Part shown: piece after piece, positions 25,541 to 34,960 of the stretch
Layout: the number at the start of each line of letters is the position of its first letter
How positions within the stretch are numbered: position 1 is the first letter of the stretch
Assembly: GCF_900142885.1 (NCBI RefSeq)
Contig: NZ_FRCL01000003.1
Span: forward strand, 327,091 to 391,090
Origin: Flavobacterium xinjiangense
GTDB lineage: Bacteria; Bacteroidota; Bacteroidia; Flavobacteriales; Flavobacteriaceae
DNA length: 64,000 nucleotides
Reading direction: 5' to 3'
Notes under the pieces: model-generated
The model's input: only the letters and a program-made list of their open reading frames with translations
Database searches by the model: none
What the model was told of the DNA's origin: nothing
Made by a program: the position numbers and the translations under genes

Positions 25541-26455
25541 TTAATTTTTTATCACTTTTACCTTAATCGTATCGGCAACACCATAATTTCCTGAAAGTAA
25601 AATTTTATCTTCAGAAGTTAAAACCGGTGCTACAATTTCTATTTTATCTGCCGTTTCAACTCCCTTTTTTATTGGGATTTTTATTGCAGTAGTCTTATTA
25701 ATCAGTTTCATAATCCAAAAATCAGTTTCCGTTTCATTACTTAAAACGGCTGCTTTTGGTAGTGAAATCGTTTTTGAATTTGAACTTTTATTAATTCTGA
25801 CTTTTACAATCAAGTTCTCTGGAATGTCGTGTTTACCAATGACTTTTAGAATCACACTTTGTGTTTGTGAAGTGGCATCAACGGTAGGCATGTATTTTTG
25901 AACTTTCGCTTTAACCAAAGTACTATCCGGTAATATTACCGTTAGTTCTTCATTGATAGAAACATATTTTTTGAACTCATAAGGCAAACTCAGAACGATT
26001 GCAAAACTATCGGAGTCATTGATAGAGACTAATGGATCGCCGTCCTGAACATAATCGCCTTGTTGCACATTTACTGAAGTTACAAAGCCATTTGTATTCG
26101 CTCTAACTTTTATGGCTCCGCCAAAGTTTAAACTTGGGTCAATTTTATTAATTGTATTCCCTAAAACTTTTGCCTCACGGGTCTTTATCGAAAATAATGC
26201 TGCCCCGTTAGAAACATAATCATTGGGAGCCACATTAACGGAATTCAAATACCCTGTAGCATTTGCTTTTATAACATTTTTAACCAAATAAGTTGCTGTA
26301 GCATTCAGGTCAATATAGCTTTCAATAGAATGGGTATCAATGCTTGTTAAAGTTACAGGAACACTCGCGTCAATTACTTTTTCGGCTTCGTTGCTATTTT
26401 TACAGGAAATAAGAAAAAGCGCTATTAGGATAAAAAACAGAATTGGTTTCTTCAT
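25541..26455 (-). CDS. RND efflux periplasmic adaptor (HlyD/membrane fusion family)
   Basis: The 304-residue protein has a lipoprotein signal (FLISC, cysteine 18). A lipoyl-like hairpin region follows (VIKANATGYLNSVNVAPNDYV and VRANTNGFVTSVNVQQGDYVQDGDPL, two biotinyl-lipoyl halves), with a beta-barrel domain after it. It is short for the family because the coiled-coil hairpin between the lipoyl halves is nearly absent. The start at 26455 is chosen because it gives a standard lipoprotein signal. An alternative Met at 26467 overlaps the end of the upstream channel gene. It should bridge the permease and the TolC-like channel. Confidence 0.87.
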   Translation of the reverse strand: MKKPILFFILIALFLISCKNSNEAEKVIDASVPVTLTSIDTHSIESYIDLNATATYLVKNVIKANATGYLNSVNVAPNDYVSNGAALFSIKTREAKVLGNTINKIDPSLNFGGAIKVRANTNGFVTSVNVQQGDYVQDGDPLVSINDSDSFAIVLSLPYEFKKYVSINEELTVILPDSTLVKAKVQKYMPTVDATSQTQSVILKVIGKHDIPENLIVKVRINKSSNSKTISLPKAAVLSNETETDFWIMKLINKTTAIKIPIKKGVETADKIEIVAPVLTSEDKILLSGNYGVADTIKVKVIKN

Positions 26456-26459
26456 AGAA

Positions 26460-27695
26460 TTAGTCATTAAAACTCCAATAATTAATTTCATTTATGATTT
26501 GGAGTTTGGTACTGTTATTTTGGGAAATGGCATTTTTGATTGCTATTAAATTGCCAACAGCAATACTATATTCGGTAATTTGTGCATCGCCGGTAAGCAA
26601 TAATTTTTTATTGGCTTCAATTAATGCATCAGCGATAATAAGCTGCGATTGCAACTGATTTTCTACAGCTGCTGCTTGTTTCAGTTTCAAATTCAACATC
26701 AACAATTGTTGTTTGTATTGTTTATTGAAATTGTTTTTATAGGCCAAATTAGTAGCTAATGCCGCCTCATTTTTTTGATGCTGCAAAGTGCGTTGATTTC
26801 CATCATAAATAGGAATTGACAGTCCTAAACCCACACTAAATCCGAAATTCTTATAGGCCTGATAGGCAAAACTGGAATTATAACCTGCATCACCTAATAA
26901 AGAGAAGGACGGTTTATAACTGTAATCAATGAATTCATTTTGATTTTGAAGTTTCAGGCTGTCCACTTCAAATTGTTTCAAAAAAACTATTTTATCCGAA
27001 GGTTGAACATTTTTCAAAGTAATTTCAGGCTTTTTTAAATTAATAAAAGTCGTATCGGTTTCTCCTGAAAGGTAATTCAACAAAGCCAAATCATTTTGAT
27101 ATTGCTGTTTTAATTGTAATAAAACCAAATCCTGCTGCTTAACAGTTGCGCTAAAAATCAAATAATCCGTTTGTTTGTAAACTGCGTTTTGGGTTAATTT
27201 TTTTAGGATGCTTGTTTCCTGTTTTAAAAGAGTTGCAATTTTCTGGTTGAAACCAATTTGTTCTGAACTTGCCGAAGCCGAAATGTATTGAGCAGCAATG
27301 GCTTTGTTTAAATCTTTTAAAGTAATTTTTTTATTCAAAACCAAAGCTTCTTTTATCAATTGAAACGAATCTGATTGCGAATTGATTCTGTTTTTTCCAA
27401 TTATTTTCTGGTTAACACCTACCAAAGCAGACACGGATTGCCCATTACTTAAAGCTGAATCATAACCAAAACCATTAATTATAGGTGCATAATTAGCATT
27501 AAGATTTCCTGCAACCTGTGGTTTATAAACTGCCCGATTCAATAAACTATCCAGTGTCGCCGATTTTATTTGGTTGTTGTAATCTTTAATTAAAGGAGAA
27601 TTATTTTGTGCTTTAGTAATAAAGTAATTCAAATCCTTTTCTTGCGAAAAAGATTTGAAACAAATAAAAATAAGTAATAAAAGCTTCCATTTCAT
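26460..27695 (-). CDS. TolC-like outer-membrane efflux protein
   Basis: The 411-residue protein has a signal peptide (MKWKLLLLIFICFKSFSQ). Two alpha-helical outer-membrane efflux repeats follow, rich in Gln, Leu, Asn and Lys, with the typical YKPSFSLLGDAGYNSSFAYQAY and VGLGLSIPIYDGNQRT strand-turn elements. It would form the trimeric exit duct of the RND pump. It is first of the three pump genes, 4 bases before the adaptor start, and 28 bases after the beta-propeller gene, so all four are likely one operon. Confidence 0.88.
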   Translation of the reverse strand: MKWKLLLLIFICFKSFSQEKDLNYFITKAQNNSPLIKDYNNQIKSATLDSLLNRAVYKPQVAGNLNANYAPIINGFGYDSALSNGQSVSALVGVNQKIIGKNRINSQSDSFQLIKEALVLNKKITLKDLNKAIAAQYISASASSEQIGFNQKIATLLKQETSILKKLTQNAVYKQTDYLIFSATVKQQDLVLLQLKQQYQNDLALLNYLSGETDTTFINLKKPEITLKNVQPSDKIVFLKQFEVDSLKLQNQNEFIDYSYKPSFSLLGDAGYNSSFAYQAYKNFGFSVGLGLSIPIYDGNQRTLQHQKNEAALATNLAYKNNFNKQYKQQLLMLNLKLKQAAAVENQLQSQLIIADALIEANKKLLLTGDAQITEYSIAVGNLIAIKNAISQNNSTKLQIINEINYWSFND

Positions 27696-27723
27696 TGGAT
27701 AAATTTAGATAAAAAGAATGAAA

Positions 27724-28746
27724 CTATTTAGAAATTGGTTCAACAACTAAAACAACAAAAGAATTTGGTACTATTCCTGCTCGTGGTTTCGGATTTTCTA
27801 CTGTTGGTTCTGGTTTTGTACCAAAGTCTGCTGTAGACAAATACAATTGATTCGTAGTTTTATTCAGTGCAATGGTTCTGGCTCCTTTTTGAGTTTTTAC
27901 AGTTTCAAGAACTGAAAAAGTATTTGCGTTACTCTCTTTTACAACAGTAATCGTTCCTTCGCCATTAGAACTAAAAATAAGATTCTTTTTTGGGTCAAAA
28001 GCAACGCCGTCACAACCAGCACCAATTGGTAAAGTCTTTAATATTCTCCCATTTGCAGCATTAACAATTATCATCAAATTATTACTACAAACAGAAAATA
28101 ATCGGTTCGTAACTAAATCTATTGCCAATCCTGATGGTTCATCTCCGGGAGCAATACTCCAGGTATTTACAACTTTTAATGTTGAAGCGTCTATCGTTTT
28201 TATTTCGTTTTTATCTTCAATATTCACATAAATTAGACCTTTAGTATTGGTTACTGAAAACTCTGGTTTTCCACCCAATGGAATTGTTTTTACCACTTTA
28301 TTTGTATTGGCATCAATAACCGTAGCATCATTACTTTCAGCATTGTAAACAAACACTTTTCGAGAAAATTGATCGTATAAAATGGCATCTGGTTTAACTC
28401 CTGCAATTTTTACTTTTTCAAGTAATTCAAATGTTTTCAAATTGACAATTGTAATAGAATTGTCTTTTCCGTTGCTGATAAATGCTTTATTGAGATCATT
28501 GGCAACCGCAATTCCATGAACTCCTTTTGTGTCTGGAATGGTAGCTATTGTTTTATCTGATTTTAAATCAATCACATTGACCATTGTTCCGTGTGAAACA
28601 AATAAATGTTGCGCCACATCATCAACAGCGAGATAATCCCATCCGTCATTGCCAGAAGTGCTGATTTTTTTGGATAATTTATACGTTTGACTGTAACTAT
28701 TAGAAACAGAAGCAATAATTATAAATGATAGTAGTATTTTTTTCAT
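27724..28746 (-). CDS. Secreted YncE-like YVTN beta-propeller protein
   Basis: The 340-residue protein has a signal peptide ending at SNSYSQ. It then has seven or so repeats of 40-45 residues with the YVTN/NHL-like wording HLFVSHGTMVNVIDLKSDKTIATIP, KVFVYNAESNDATVIDANTNKVVKTIPLGGKPE and LIFSSNGEGTITVVKES. This is a beta-propeller of the YncE type, which usually binds rather than catalyses. It lies immediately upstream of the tripartite pump on the same strand. Such a pairing suggests a periplasmic binding or sensing partner for whatever the pump exports, which is inference. Confidence 0.82.
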   Translation of the reverse strand: MKKILLSFIIIASVSNSYSQTYKLSKKISTSGNDGWDYLAVDDVAQHLFVSHGTMVNVIDLKSDKTIATIPDTKGVHGIAVANDLNKAFISNGKDNSITIVNLKTFELLEKVKIAGVKPDAILYDQFSRKVFVYNAESNDATVIDANTNKVVKTIPLGGKPEFSVTNTKGLIYVNIEDKNEIKTIDASTLKVVNTWSIAPGDEPSGLAIDLVTNRLFSVCSNNLMIIVNAANGRILKTLPIGAGCDGVAFDPKKNLIFSSNGEGTITVVKESNANTFSVLETVKTQKGARTIALNKTTNQLYLSTADFGTKPEPTVENPKPRAGIVPNSFVVLVVEPISK

Positions 28747-28838
28747 TTGAAAGAACTTTTAAAGTTAATTTTACGAGACAAATTTCAGCTGTAATTCTAT
28801 TTTAATTCTATGGAAACCACAACTCTTTACATAATTAA

Positions 28839-28867
28839 AAAGAGTTGGATGTAACACCCAACTCTTT
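28839..28867 (-). terminator. Hairpin terminator between the PepSY-like and beta-propeller genes
   Basis: AAAGAGTTGG (28839-28848) pairs with CCAACTCTTT (28858-28867) across a 9-base loop. Read on the minus strand it is followed by TTTTTAATT. It lies after the PepSY-like gene and about 90 bases before the beta-propeller gene, so the efflux operon probably has its own promoter in 28747-28838. Confidence 0.75.
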
Positions 28868-28897
28868 ATGGTATAAGTTGATTAAAAAAAGTAAAAA

Positions 28898-29317
28898 TTA
28901 CTCTTTTATCGACATCCCATTTTCTTTAAAAGCTAGGCTTTTACTCTTCATCCCTTTTTTTAAATCTACTTCATAGATTGTCCCGTGTTTCGAACTTTCT
29001 GTTTTGTCTGCCTCTGCAATTTTCCAATCACTATATTTCGATTTTACAGCGGCTAAAACCGCTTTTGGTAAATTGGCAGCTTTAATTTCTCTTTCCGTTT
29101 CCAGCCAGGTTCCATTTTCTGAAAAATTAGCAGAAATCCTGCTTCCTTCTAATGTGAATTCTGCTTCCCATTCTTTTGGCCCTTCCACTCCCCAACTTAC
29201 CTTTGTTGCAGTAGGAAATTTTTTAGCGAAGGCTTTTTTTACTACATCCGGTGGAGTTCCAGCAAATGCACAACTGCAAATGAATACAATCGACATAATC
29301 ATTACTAATTTTTTCAT
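28898..29317 (-). CDS. PepSY-like periplasmic protein
   Basis: The 139-residue protein has a signal peptide (MKKLVMIMSIVFICSCAFAG). Two PepSY-like halves follow, each with the motif 'helix, then a strand with Trp': VVKKAFAKKFPTATKVSWGVEGPKEWEAEF and LAAVKSKYSDWKIAEADKTE. Proteins of this type (DUF2874/PepSY-like) are frequently coupled with two-component systems in Bacteroidota and are secreted. It lies downstream of a two-component system and a serine hydrolase on the same strand. The cysteine in CSCAF is probably inside the signal and not a lipobox. Confidence 0.8.
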   Translation of the reverse strand: MKKLVMIMSIVFICSCAFAGTPPDVVKKAFAKKFPTATKVSWGVEGPKEWEAEFTLEGSRISANFSENGTWLETEREIKAANLPKAVLAAVKSKYSDWKIAEADKTESSKHGTIYEVDLKKGMKSKSLAFKENGMSIKE

Positions 29318-29436
29318 TTTTTTACATTTAAAAGTTAATTATAAATAATATCATAGTACAAATATTAAACACAATTCTATTTTAATTCTATGTAAATAAA
29401 TTGTAAATCACAATATTAACTTAATAAAACAATTGA

Positions 29437-30588
29437 CTAAAACTCCATTTGGTCAATTATTTGCAAAAAAACTTCCTGCCAATAATTAGGATGATACGAG
29501 GTTTCTGTATCTCCAAAACGGACTATAATAATATTCTTTTCAGGATACATATAGAGATATTGACCAAACAAACCAACGGCAAAATAACTGCCATATTTAA
29601 AAGGTCCTATTCCCCAATTATTATTATAAAAGTGTTTATTATTTCCGGATGGATCAGAATGTGTCGAATATTCAACCCATTTTTTAGAAACAATTTGCTT
29701 CCCATTCCAGTCCCCTCCATTCAGATAAAGTCTTCCTAATTTAGCAAAATCAATGGCTCTTGCTTGTAAACAACAAAAGGATTTTTCAATTGCTTTATCA
29801 TCTTTTCGGTCTAAACTCCATGCCGCTGGCGCCTCCATTCCTAATGGCTTCCAAATTTTATCTTCCAAATATTTAGAAATTGTCCCTCCAGTTATTTTTT
29901 CAATAATATATCCCAAAAGCAGTGTGTTTTCGCTACTATACCGAAATTTAGTATTAGGTGGACATTCAAGAGTTAAATTAAGCATCCTATCTCTTAAATT
30001 ATCTCCCCAATAAAACTCGGCGTTATCGGATGCAGGATCTAATTCTCTATCAGTAAACCGTATACCGGAAGTATGCTGTAACAAATTTTTTATGGTGATT
30101 TTTTCCCAACCAATTTTATCTTTAAATTCAGGTAAATAATCAACGATGAAATCATTCTCACTTTTTATTTTCCCTTCATCAATTGCTATTCCTATTAATG
30201 TAGAGATAAATGGTTTAGCCATTGAAAAGGAGGAAACAAATGAGTTTGAGGTATACCCTTTGTTATATTTTTCGTAAACAATTGTGTCATTACGAATAAT
30301 TAAAAATGTGACCGTTTTATGTAATGTCGCAAAACTATCCAAGCTTACATTTGTCGAATTAAAATCCTTATTGATTACTCCTATTTTTGTTCCTAACTGA
30401 TACTTTTTATTGGATTTATAAAAATTATAAGCGGGACCTTCATTATTAACTACTCTTTGAGGAAAATGTTTGTAATCACTTTGGCTAGGAATTCCCCCAT
30501 ATCTCAAGGATCGAAATACGTCACAAGAAATTAAGCTGCAAAATAATACAACAAGAAAAAAATATTTAAACAGCTTTTTTGATTTCAT
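29437..30588 (-). CDS. Beta-lactamase-fold serine hydrolase, lipoprotein
   Basis: The 383-residue protein has a lipoprotein signal (SLISC, cysteine 22). A class C beta-lactamase-like domain has the nucleophile motif SMAK in SSFSMAKPFISTLIG, YSS in FRYSSENTLLLGYI, and HTSGIRF earlier. It has no TPR tail, unlike the hydrolase at 6983. It starts 15 bases after the end of the sensor kinase gene and so belongs to the same transcription unit. It may act on the cell wall or on small esters in the periplasm. Confidence 0.85.
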   Translation of the reverse strand: MKSKKLFKYFFLVVLFCSLISCDVFRSLRYGGIPSQSDYKHFPQRVVNNEGPAYNFYKSNKKYQLGTKIGVINKDFNSTNVSLDSFATLHKTVTFLIIRNDTIVYEKYNKGYTSNSFVSSFSMAKPFISTLIGIAIDEGKIKSENDFIVDYLPEFKDKIGWEKITIKNLLQHTSGIRFTDRELDPASDNAEFYWGDNLRDRMLNLTLECPPNTKFRYSSENTLLLGYIIEKITGGTISKYLEDKIWKPLGMEAPAAWSLDRKDDKAIEKSFCCLQARAIDFAKLGRLYLNGGDWNGKQIVSKKWVEYSTHSDPSGNNKHFYNNNWGIGPFKYGSYFAVGLFGQYLYMYPEKNIIIVRFGDTETSYHPNYWQEVFLQIIDQMEF

Positions 30589-30603
30589 TACGCTACCTCT
30601 TTT

Positions 30604-31890
30604 TTATTTCAATTCATTAATGTTATCATTTGTCAAAATAAAACAATGTTTGCAATTAGTAAATTTATAATTAAATACCAATCCGCTTACCTCTGCAATT
30701 TCTTTTACAATAGACAATCCAAGGCCTAGTGATTCTTGCGAAGTAGAGTTCTTATGAAAGCGTTCAAATAACTGACTATCAATTGGGTAATCAACCCCCA
30801 AATTTGAGATTATAATTTTATTTTTTGCTATATAAATTTCAATATTTCCACTATTAATATTATGCCTAATTGCATTTTGTAATAAATTATTAACCAATAC
30901 TAAACACAAATCAGCATTCATCAAAACACAAAAATCGCTTTCAATATTTTTTATTATCTCAATTTTATTGGCTTGAATATGCTCTTCAAAAAAGACTAAG
31001 GAGTTATCCACTGTATTTTCAAAAGATACTTTTTCTGTAGTATTAAATTGTCTGTTTTCAATTTTGGTAAGTAATAGAAATGTTTTGTTCAATCGAATTA
31101 TTTTAGAGCAAGCATAATCAATTGCTACGATTAATTTCATTTCATTCTCCTTCAAATTTTCAGACTGAATAAGTAAATCAATCTTAGATTTTATAACAGC
31201 TAATGGCGTTTGAATTTCATGTGAAGCATTTTCAGTGAATTTCTTTTGGCTATTAAAATCAACTATCATTTTCTGCATCATAACATTCAAGGAAAGATTC
31301 AACTCATCAAATTCAGTTACCGATGTATTAGCTAAACGTGGAATCACATTGTCACTGGCACGAAATTTCTTTAAATTAGATACTGTTTGATAAAAGGGTT
31401 TCCATACTGTTTTTGAAATCCAAAAATTTATAATCAAATAAGTCACAAAAAGCAAAATCAATAAAATAACTAAAGAAGTAAAAATACCTCTAAACAATTC
31501 GTTATATTCTAATGTGCTTCTCCATATTTTAATGGAATAATTAGTATTTCCAACTTTAAAAACAGAGGAAAGCAATCTATTTTCTGCCAGTTCATTTTCT
31601 TTTTTATCATAAATTAAAGTGTCCGAAAAAATGGGTGCAGCAATTTCTTTAGCATTTATTTCAGCTATTTTTTTAATTGTAGCTTCACTGCTTTTAGTGA
31701 TTATTTTTAAAGAAATCGTGTCATTCTCTTTTAAATAATTTTCAATTAGCTCTTTGCGATTTAGCAATAGTTCGTTATTACTTTGTCTAACCTCTCTAGT
31801 AATGATATGAAAACAAACGTATCCTGATAGGATTAATATCGGGATACTAAAAATCAAATAATACAAACTTGTTTTAGCTAATAGTTTCAT
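30604..31890 (-). CDS. Two-component sensor histidine kinase
   Basis: The 428-residue protein has a first membrane helix (residues about 6-28), a periplasmic sensor of about 110 residues, a second helix (about 140-160, LVILLILLFVTYLIINFWI), a HAMP-like linker, the HisKA box with the phospho-acceptor histidine in NASHEIQTPLAVIKSKIDLL, and a HATPase domain ending in SLGLGLSIVKEIAEVSG. Its start overlaps the response regulator gene by 4 bases. The sensory domain is not recognised. The C-terminus is very short after the G2 box. Confidence 0.9.
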   Translation of the reverse strand: MKLLAKTSLYYLIFSIPILILSGYVCFHIITREVRQSNNELLLNRKELIENYLKENDTISLKIITKSSEATIKKIAEINAKEIAAPIFSDTLIYDKKENELAENRLLSSVFKVGNTNYSIKIWRSTLEYNELFRGIFTSLVILLILLFVTYLIINFWISKTVWKPFYQTVSNLKKFRASDNVIPRLANTSVTEFDELNLSLNVMMQKMIVDFNSQKKFTENASHEIQTPLAVIKSKIDLLIQSENLKENEMKLIVAIDYACSKIIRLNKTFLLLTKIENRQFNTTEKVSFENTVDNSLVFFEEHIQANKIEIIKNIESDFCVLMNADLCLVLVNNLLQNAIRHNINSGNIEIYIAKNKIIISNLGVDYPIDSQLFERFHKNSTSQESLGLGLSIVKEIAEVSGLVFNYKFTNCKHCFILTNDNINELK

Positions 31891-32567
31891 TCTTGAGTTT
31901 TAAAATTGTAACCTATGCCATAAATGGTTTGCAAATAATCTTCGCATTTTTTTTCCAATAATTTTTTGCGCAGATTTTTCACGTGATTGTATATAAAATC
32001 GAAGTTATCTAATCTATCCGAATTATCACCCCATAGATGTTCTGCCAGCGCACTTTTACTCACTACTCTATTTTTATTAGATATAAAATAAAGCAATAAA
32101 TCATACTCTTTTGACGTCAAAATTATATCTTGATTGTGAATCAAAACTCGTCTTTCGTTAGGTAAAATTTTTATTTCATTGATACTAATTTCCAAATTTC
32201 CATCAAAACTTTTTCTTCTGATTAAAGCTTTAATTCGTGAGTTAAGTTCCGACAAATGAAAGGGCTTTGGCAGATAATCATCTGCTCCAAGGTCTAAACC
32301 ATTTACTTTATCATCAAGAGAATGTTTCGCAGAAATTATTATAATACCCGCTTTAGATTTTTTTAGTTTAATTTCTTTGAGTAAATCTAAACCAGAGCCG
32401 TTTGGCAAAGTAATATCTATCAAAATACAATCATAATCATAAATCGATATTTTCTCTTGTGCATGATGGAAATCAGGGGAAATCTCAACAATATTTCCTT
32501 CCATTTCAAGGTATTGCTCAATGCTTTTTTGCAATTCTGGCTCGTCTTCTATTAGTAATATTTTCAT
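31887..32567 (-). CDS. OmpR-family response regulator
   Basis: The 226-residue protein has a receiver domain (LIEDEPELQ acidic pair; phosphorylated Asp in CILIDITLPNGSG; KPFHLSEL lysine) and a C-terminal OmpR winged helix (LLEKKCEDYLQTIYGIGYNF). It is first in its operon, followed by the cognate kinase overlapping by 4 bases, then the serine hydrolase. The cluster of PepSY-like protein, beta-propeller and pump further downstream could be its regulon. That link rests on position only. Confidence 0.92.
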   Translation of the reverse strand: MKILLIEDEPELQKSIEQYLEMEGNIVEISPDFHHAQEKISIYDYDCILIDITLPNGSGLDLLKEIKLKKSKAGIIIISAKHSLDDKVNGLDLGADDYLPKPFHLSELNSRIKALIRRKSFDGNLEISINEIKILPNERRVLIHNQDIILTSKEYDLLLYFISNKNRVVSKSALAEHLWGDNSDRLDNFDFIYNHVKNLRKKLLEKKCEDYLQTIYGIGYNFKTQE

Positions 32568-32807
32568 AGGTAAAGTAAAAATAAAGCTAAAATCTATTCT
32601 AATTCTGTTTTTTAAATAAAGTTAGGCGATTTTATTAGTTTATAATTCAAAATTAGCTCAACTAACCAAAATTTCAAAAGTGCCAACTATGACTACCATC
32701 TCAACCTCCTATTTATTTACGTTATTGAATGATTAGAATACAACATGATATCTTGCCAAATATTTAATAAAACTCCATTTTCAAACCTTTTCATTGCTAC
32801 ATTCTAT

Positions 32808-32815
32808 TATCTTTG
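32808..32815 (+). promoter_or_regulatory. Bacteroidota-type -7 element upstream of sdaA
   Basis: TATCTTTG exactly fits the TAnnTTTG consensus of the main Bacteroidota sigma factor. It lies 25 bases before the sdaA start. A TTTG-like -33 box is not clear (CCTTTT about 18 bases upstream). Confidence 0.6.
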
Positions 32816-32840
32816 TCTTAAATAAACCTACTGATAAATT

Positions 32841-34268
32841 ATGGAAGAATGTATCTCTGTTTTTGATATGCTTAAAATTGGTGTTGGACCATCTAGTTCT
32901 CATACACTTGGACCTTGGCGCGCAGCAGAACGTTTTCTAAGTGAATTGCGAAATGAAAATTTAATACATAACGTAAGCCGAGTAAAAGTAGATTTATACG
33001 GTTCCCTTTCTCTAACGGGTAAAGGACATGCTACCGATTTAGCGTTAATGCTGGGTTTAAGCGGACAAGATCCTGAAATTATTCCTATTGAAAATATTGC
33101 CGGAATTACAAAATCAATCGAAGATAAAAATGAAATCAATTTAGGAAACGAAATAGTGATTCCATTCTATTTTCTGCAAGACATTGTTTTTAATAAAAAC
33201 TTCCTTCCCTTTCATGCAAATGGACTGACTTTTACTGCATATACAACTGATGAACAAGAATATTCAGCGACCTACTACTCCATCGGAGGTGGATTTGTAG
33301 TAAAAGAAGAACGCATCAATGCCAAAAAGAAAATTGCCATAAAATGTGCTTTCCCATTTCCAATTGACAAAGCCGAAGAACTACTGAATTATACAATTGC
33401 CGAAAATAAAAAAATATCTGAAATCGTTTACGAAAACGAGAAATCAATGCGTTCCGAGGAAGTTATTGATCACGAATTGATGCGCATTTGGAATACGATG
33501 TTAGAATGCATGTACATCGGCTGTCATTCTGAAGGGATTCTTCCTGGGGGATTAAATGTACGTCGACGAGCATTTGACATGCACCAAAACCTAATTGGCT
33601 TAGCCAACTATAATAGCCCTCAAACCTGGCTGGAAGAAATAAGAAAAACCGAAGTCAAATTTCGCCAAATCCTTCAATGGGTCAGCTGTTTTGCACTTGC
33701 AGTAAATGAAGTCAATGCCGCTTTAGGTCGTGTAGTTACTGCACCCACTAATGGAAGTGCTGGTGTTATTCCCGCGGTTTTAATGTATTATTTGGTTATT
33801 GAAAATCATAATGCTGGGGAAAAAGAAATCAAACAGTTCTTGATGGTTGCCGGAGAAATAGGAAGCATTTTCAAAAAAGGGTCCACAATTTCAGCTGCTA
33901 TGGGCGGTTGTCAGGCGGAGATAGGCGTTTCGTCTTCTATGGCTGCTGCAGCTTTATGCGAATTAATGGGCGGAACACCAGAACAGGTTTTAATGGCAGC
34001 AGAAATCGCCATGGAGCATCATCTTGGTTTAACCTGCGATCCAGTTGGTGGATTAGTCCAGATTCCATGTATTGAACGAAATACTATGGGCGCTATAAAA
34101 GCCATTAATGCAGCCGAATTAGCCTTATCCACTGACCCAAAAAATGCAAAAGTCCCTTTAGACAAAGTGGTCGATACCATGTGGCAAACCGCAAAAGATA
34201 TGAATAATAAATACAAGGAAACTTCCGAAGGAGGTTTGGCCATTGCAGTGAATTTAGCCGATTGTTAA
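32841..34268 (+). CDS. sdaA: L-serine ammonia-lyase, single-chain [4Fe-4S] type
   Basis: The 475-residue protein contains both L-serine dehydratase domains in one chain. The N-terminal beta domain starts [21 protein letters not shown]. The alpha domain has the catalytic and cluster-binding segments [51 protein letters not shown] and [16 protein letters not shown]. It deaminates L-serine to pyruvate and ammonia using an oxygen-labile iron-sulfur cluster. The length matches the family. It stands alone with its own promoter. Confidence 0.95.
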   Translation: MEECISVFDMLKIGVGPSSSHTLGPWRAAERFLSELRNENLIHNVSRVKVDLYGSLSLTGKGHATDLALMLGLSGQDPEIIPIENIAGITKSIEDKNEINLGNEIVIPFYFLQDIVFNKNFLPFHANGLTFTAYTTDEQEYSATYYSIGGGFVVKEERINAKKKIAIKCAFPFPIDKAEELLNYTIAENKKISEIVYENEKSMRSEEVIDHELMRIWNTMLECMYIGCHSEGILPGGLNVRRRAFDMHQNLIGLANYNSPQTWLEEIRKTEVKFRQILQWVSCFALAVNEVNAALGRVVTAPTNGSAGVIPAVLMYYLVIENHNAGEKEIKQFLMVAGEIGSIFKKGSTISAAMGGCQAEIGVSSSMAAAALCELMGGTPEQVLMAAEIAMEHHLGLTCDPVGGLVQIPCIERNTMGAIKAINAAELALSTDPKNAKVPLDKVVDTMWQTAKDMNNKYKETSEGGLAIAVNLADC

Positions 34269-34290
34269 AACAAATTATTTTGAGCGCCAG

Positions 34291-34665
34291 TTATAACTTC
34301 GTAGATTTTCCCACAGTCAAATAAATATGATTATTCGGATAGAGAAATTCCATCTTGGTATTTTGTTTGTTTACTTTCATCTCTACTTGGCCTTGTTTAT
34401 TTTCTAAAGTATAAAGCGTATAATCAGGATCCGGCGAATAGACCTCAGAACGAATTATTTTATACGATAATTTCATATCAGTGAAAAAGAAAACGACACT
34501 ATTTTTTTGGGTATCCAAGAATACAAAAGAATATTCATTTCCTGAAATATCACATTGTCCATTATTGAAAGGCAATTCATCAACGCAATAGCGCTGAACA
34601 TTAAATACGTGTTCTTGAGAATACACGCTACCAGTTAACAGTGGCATTCCGATTATTTTTTTCAT
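34291..34665 (-). CDS. Hypothetical secreted protein, 124 aa
   Basis: The product starts MKKIIGMPLLTGSVYSQEH, a short signal peptide that could be partly decayed because the hydrophobic core is interrupted. The rest is beta-rich with many aromatics (SYKIIRSEVYSPDPDYTLYTLENK). Two cysteines (RYCVDEL and GQCDIS) may form a disulfide. No known family is recognised. It is convergent with sdaA, with 22 bases between stops. The 295 bases upstream (34666-34960) show only an AT-rich stretch and a 14-base palindrome CGTTCCTTTGAACG at 34850-34863. Confidence 0.6.
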   Translation of the reverse strand: MKKIIGMPLLTGSVYSQEHVFNVQRYCVDELPFNNGQCDISGNEYSFVFLDTQKNSVVFFFTDMKLSYKIIRSEVYSPDPDYTLYTLENKQGQVEMKVNKQNTKMEFLYPNNHIYLTVGKSTKL

Positions 34666-34960
34666 ACTTCGTGACTATTTTTTTCATTATTAGAAAGCCA
34701 AATACCTCTTTTTCTTCATAAACAAAAGATATGCCACAAAAAAACACTTCCCTTAAGTCCTAAAAAAAATACTTTGTTAAAAGCAAACAGAAATTTTAAA
34801 TTCTCATCAAATTGCAATATGCTCCATCACCTATTTTTATAAAAAAAATCGTTCCTTTGAACGGTGCTAAAATTCAATACTGTTAAAATAAAATGTCGTA
34901 AAGCATTTTAAAGAATTAATTTCTGTTAGAGTTTCCAGATCAAAAATAATTTATTATAAT

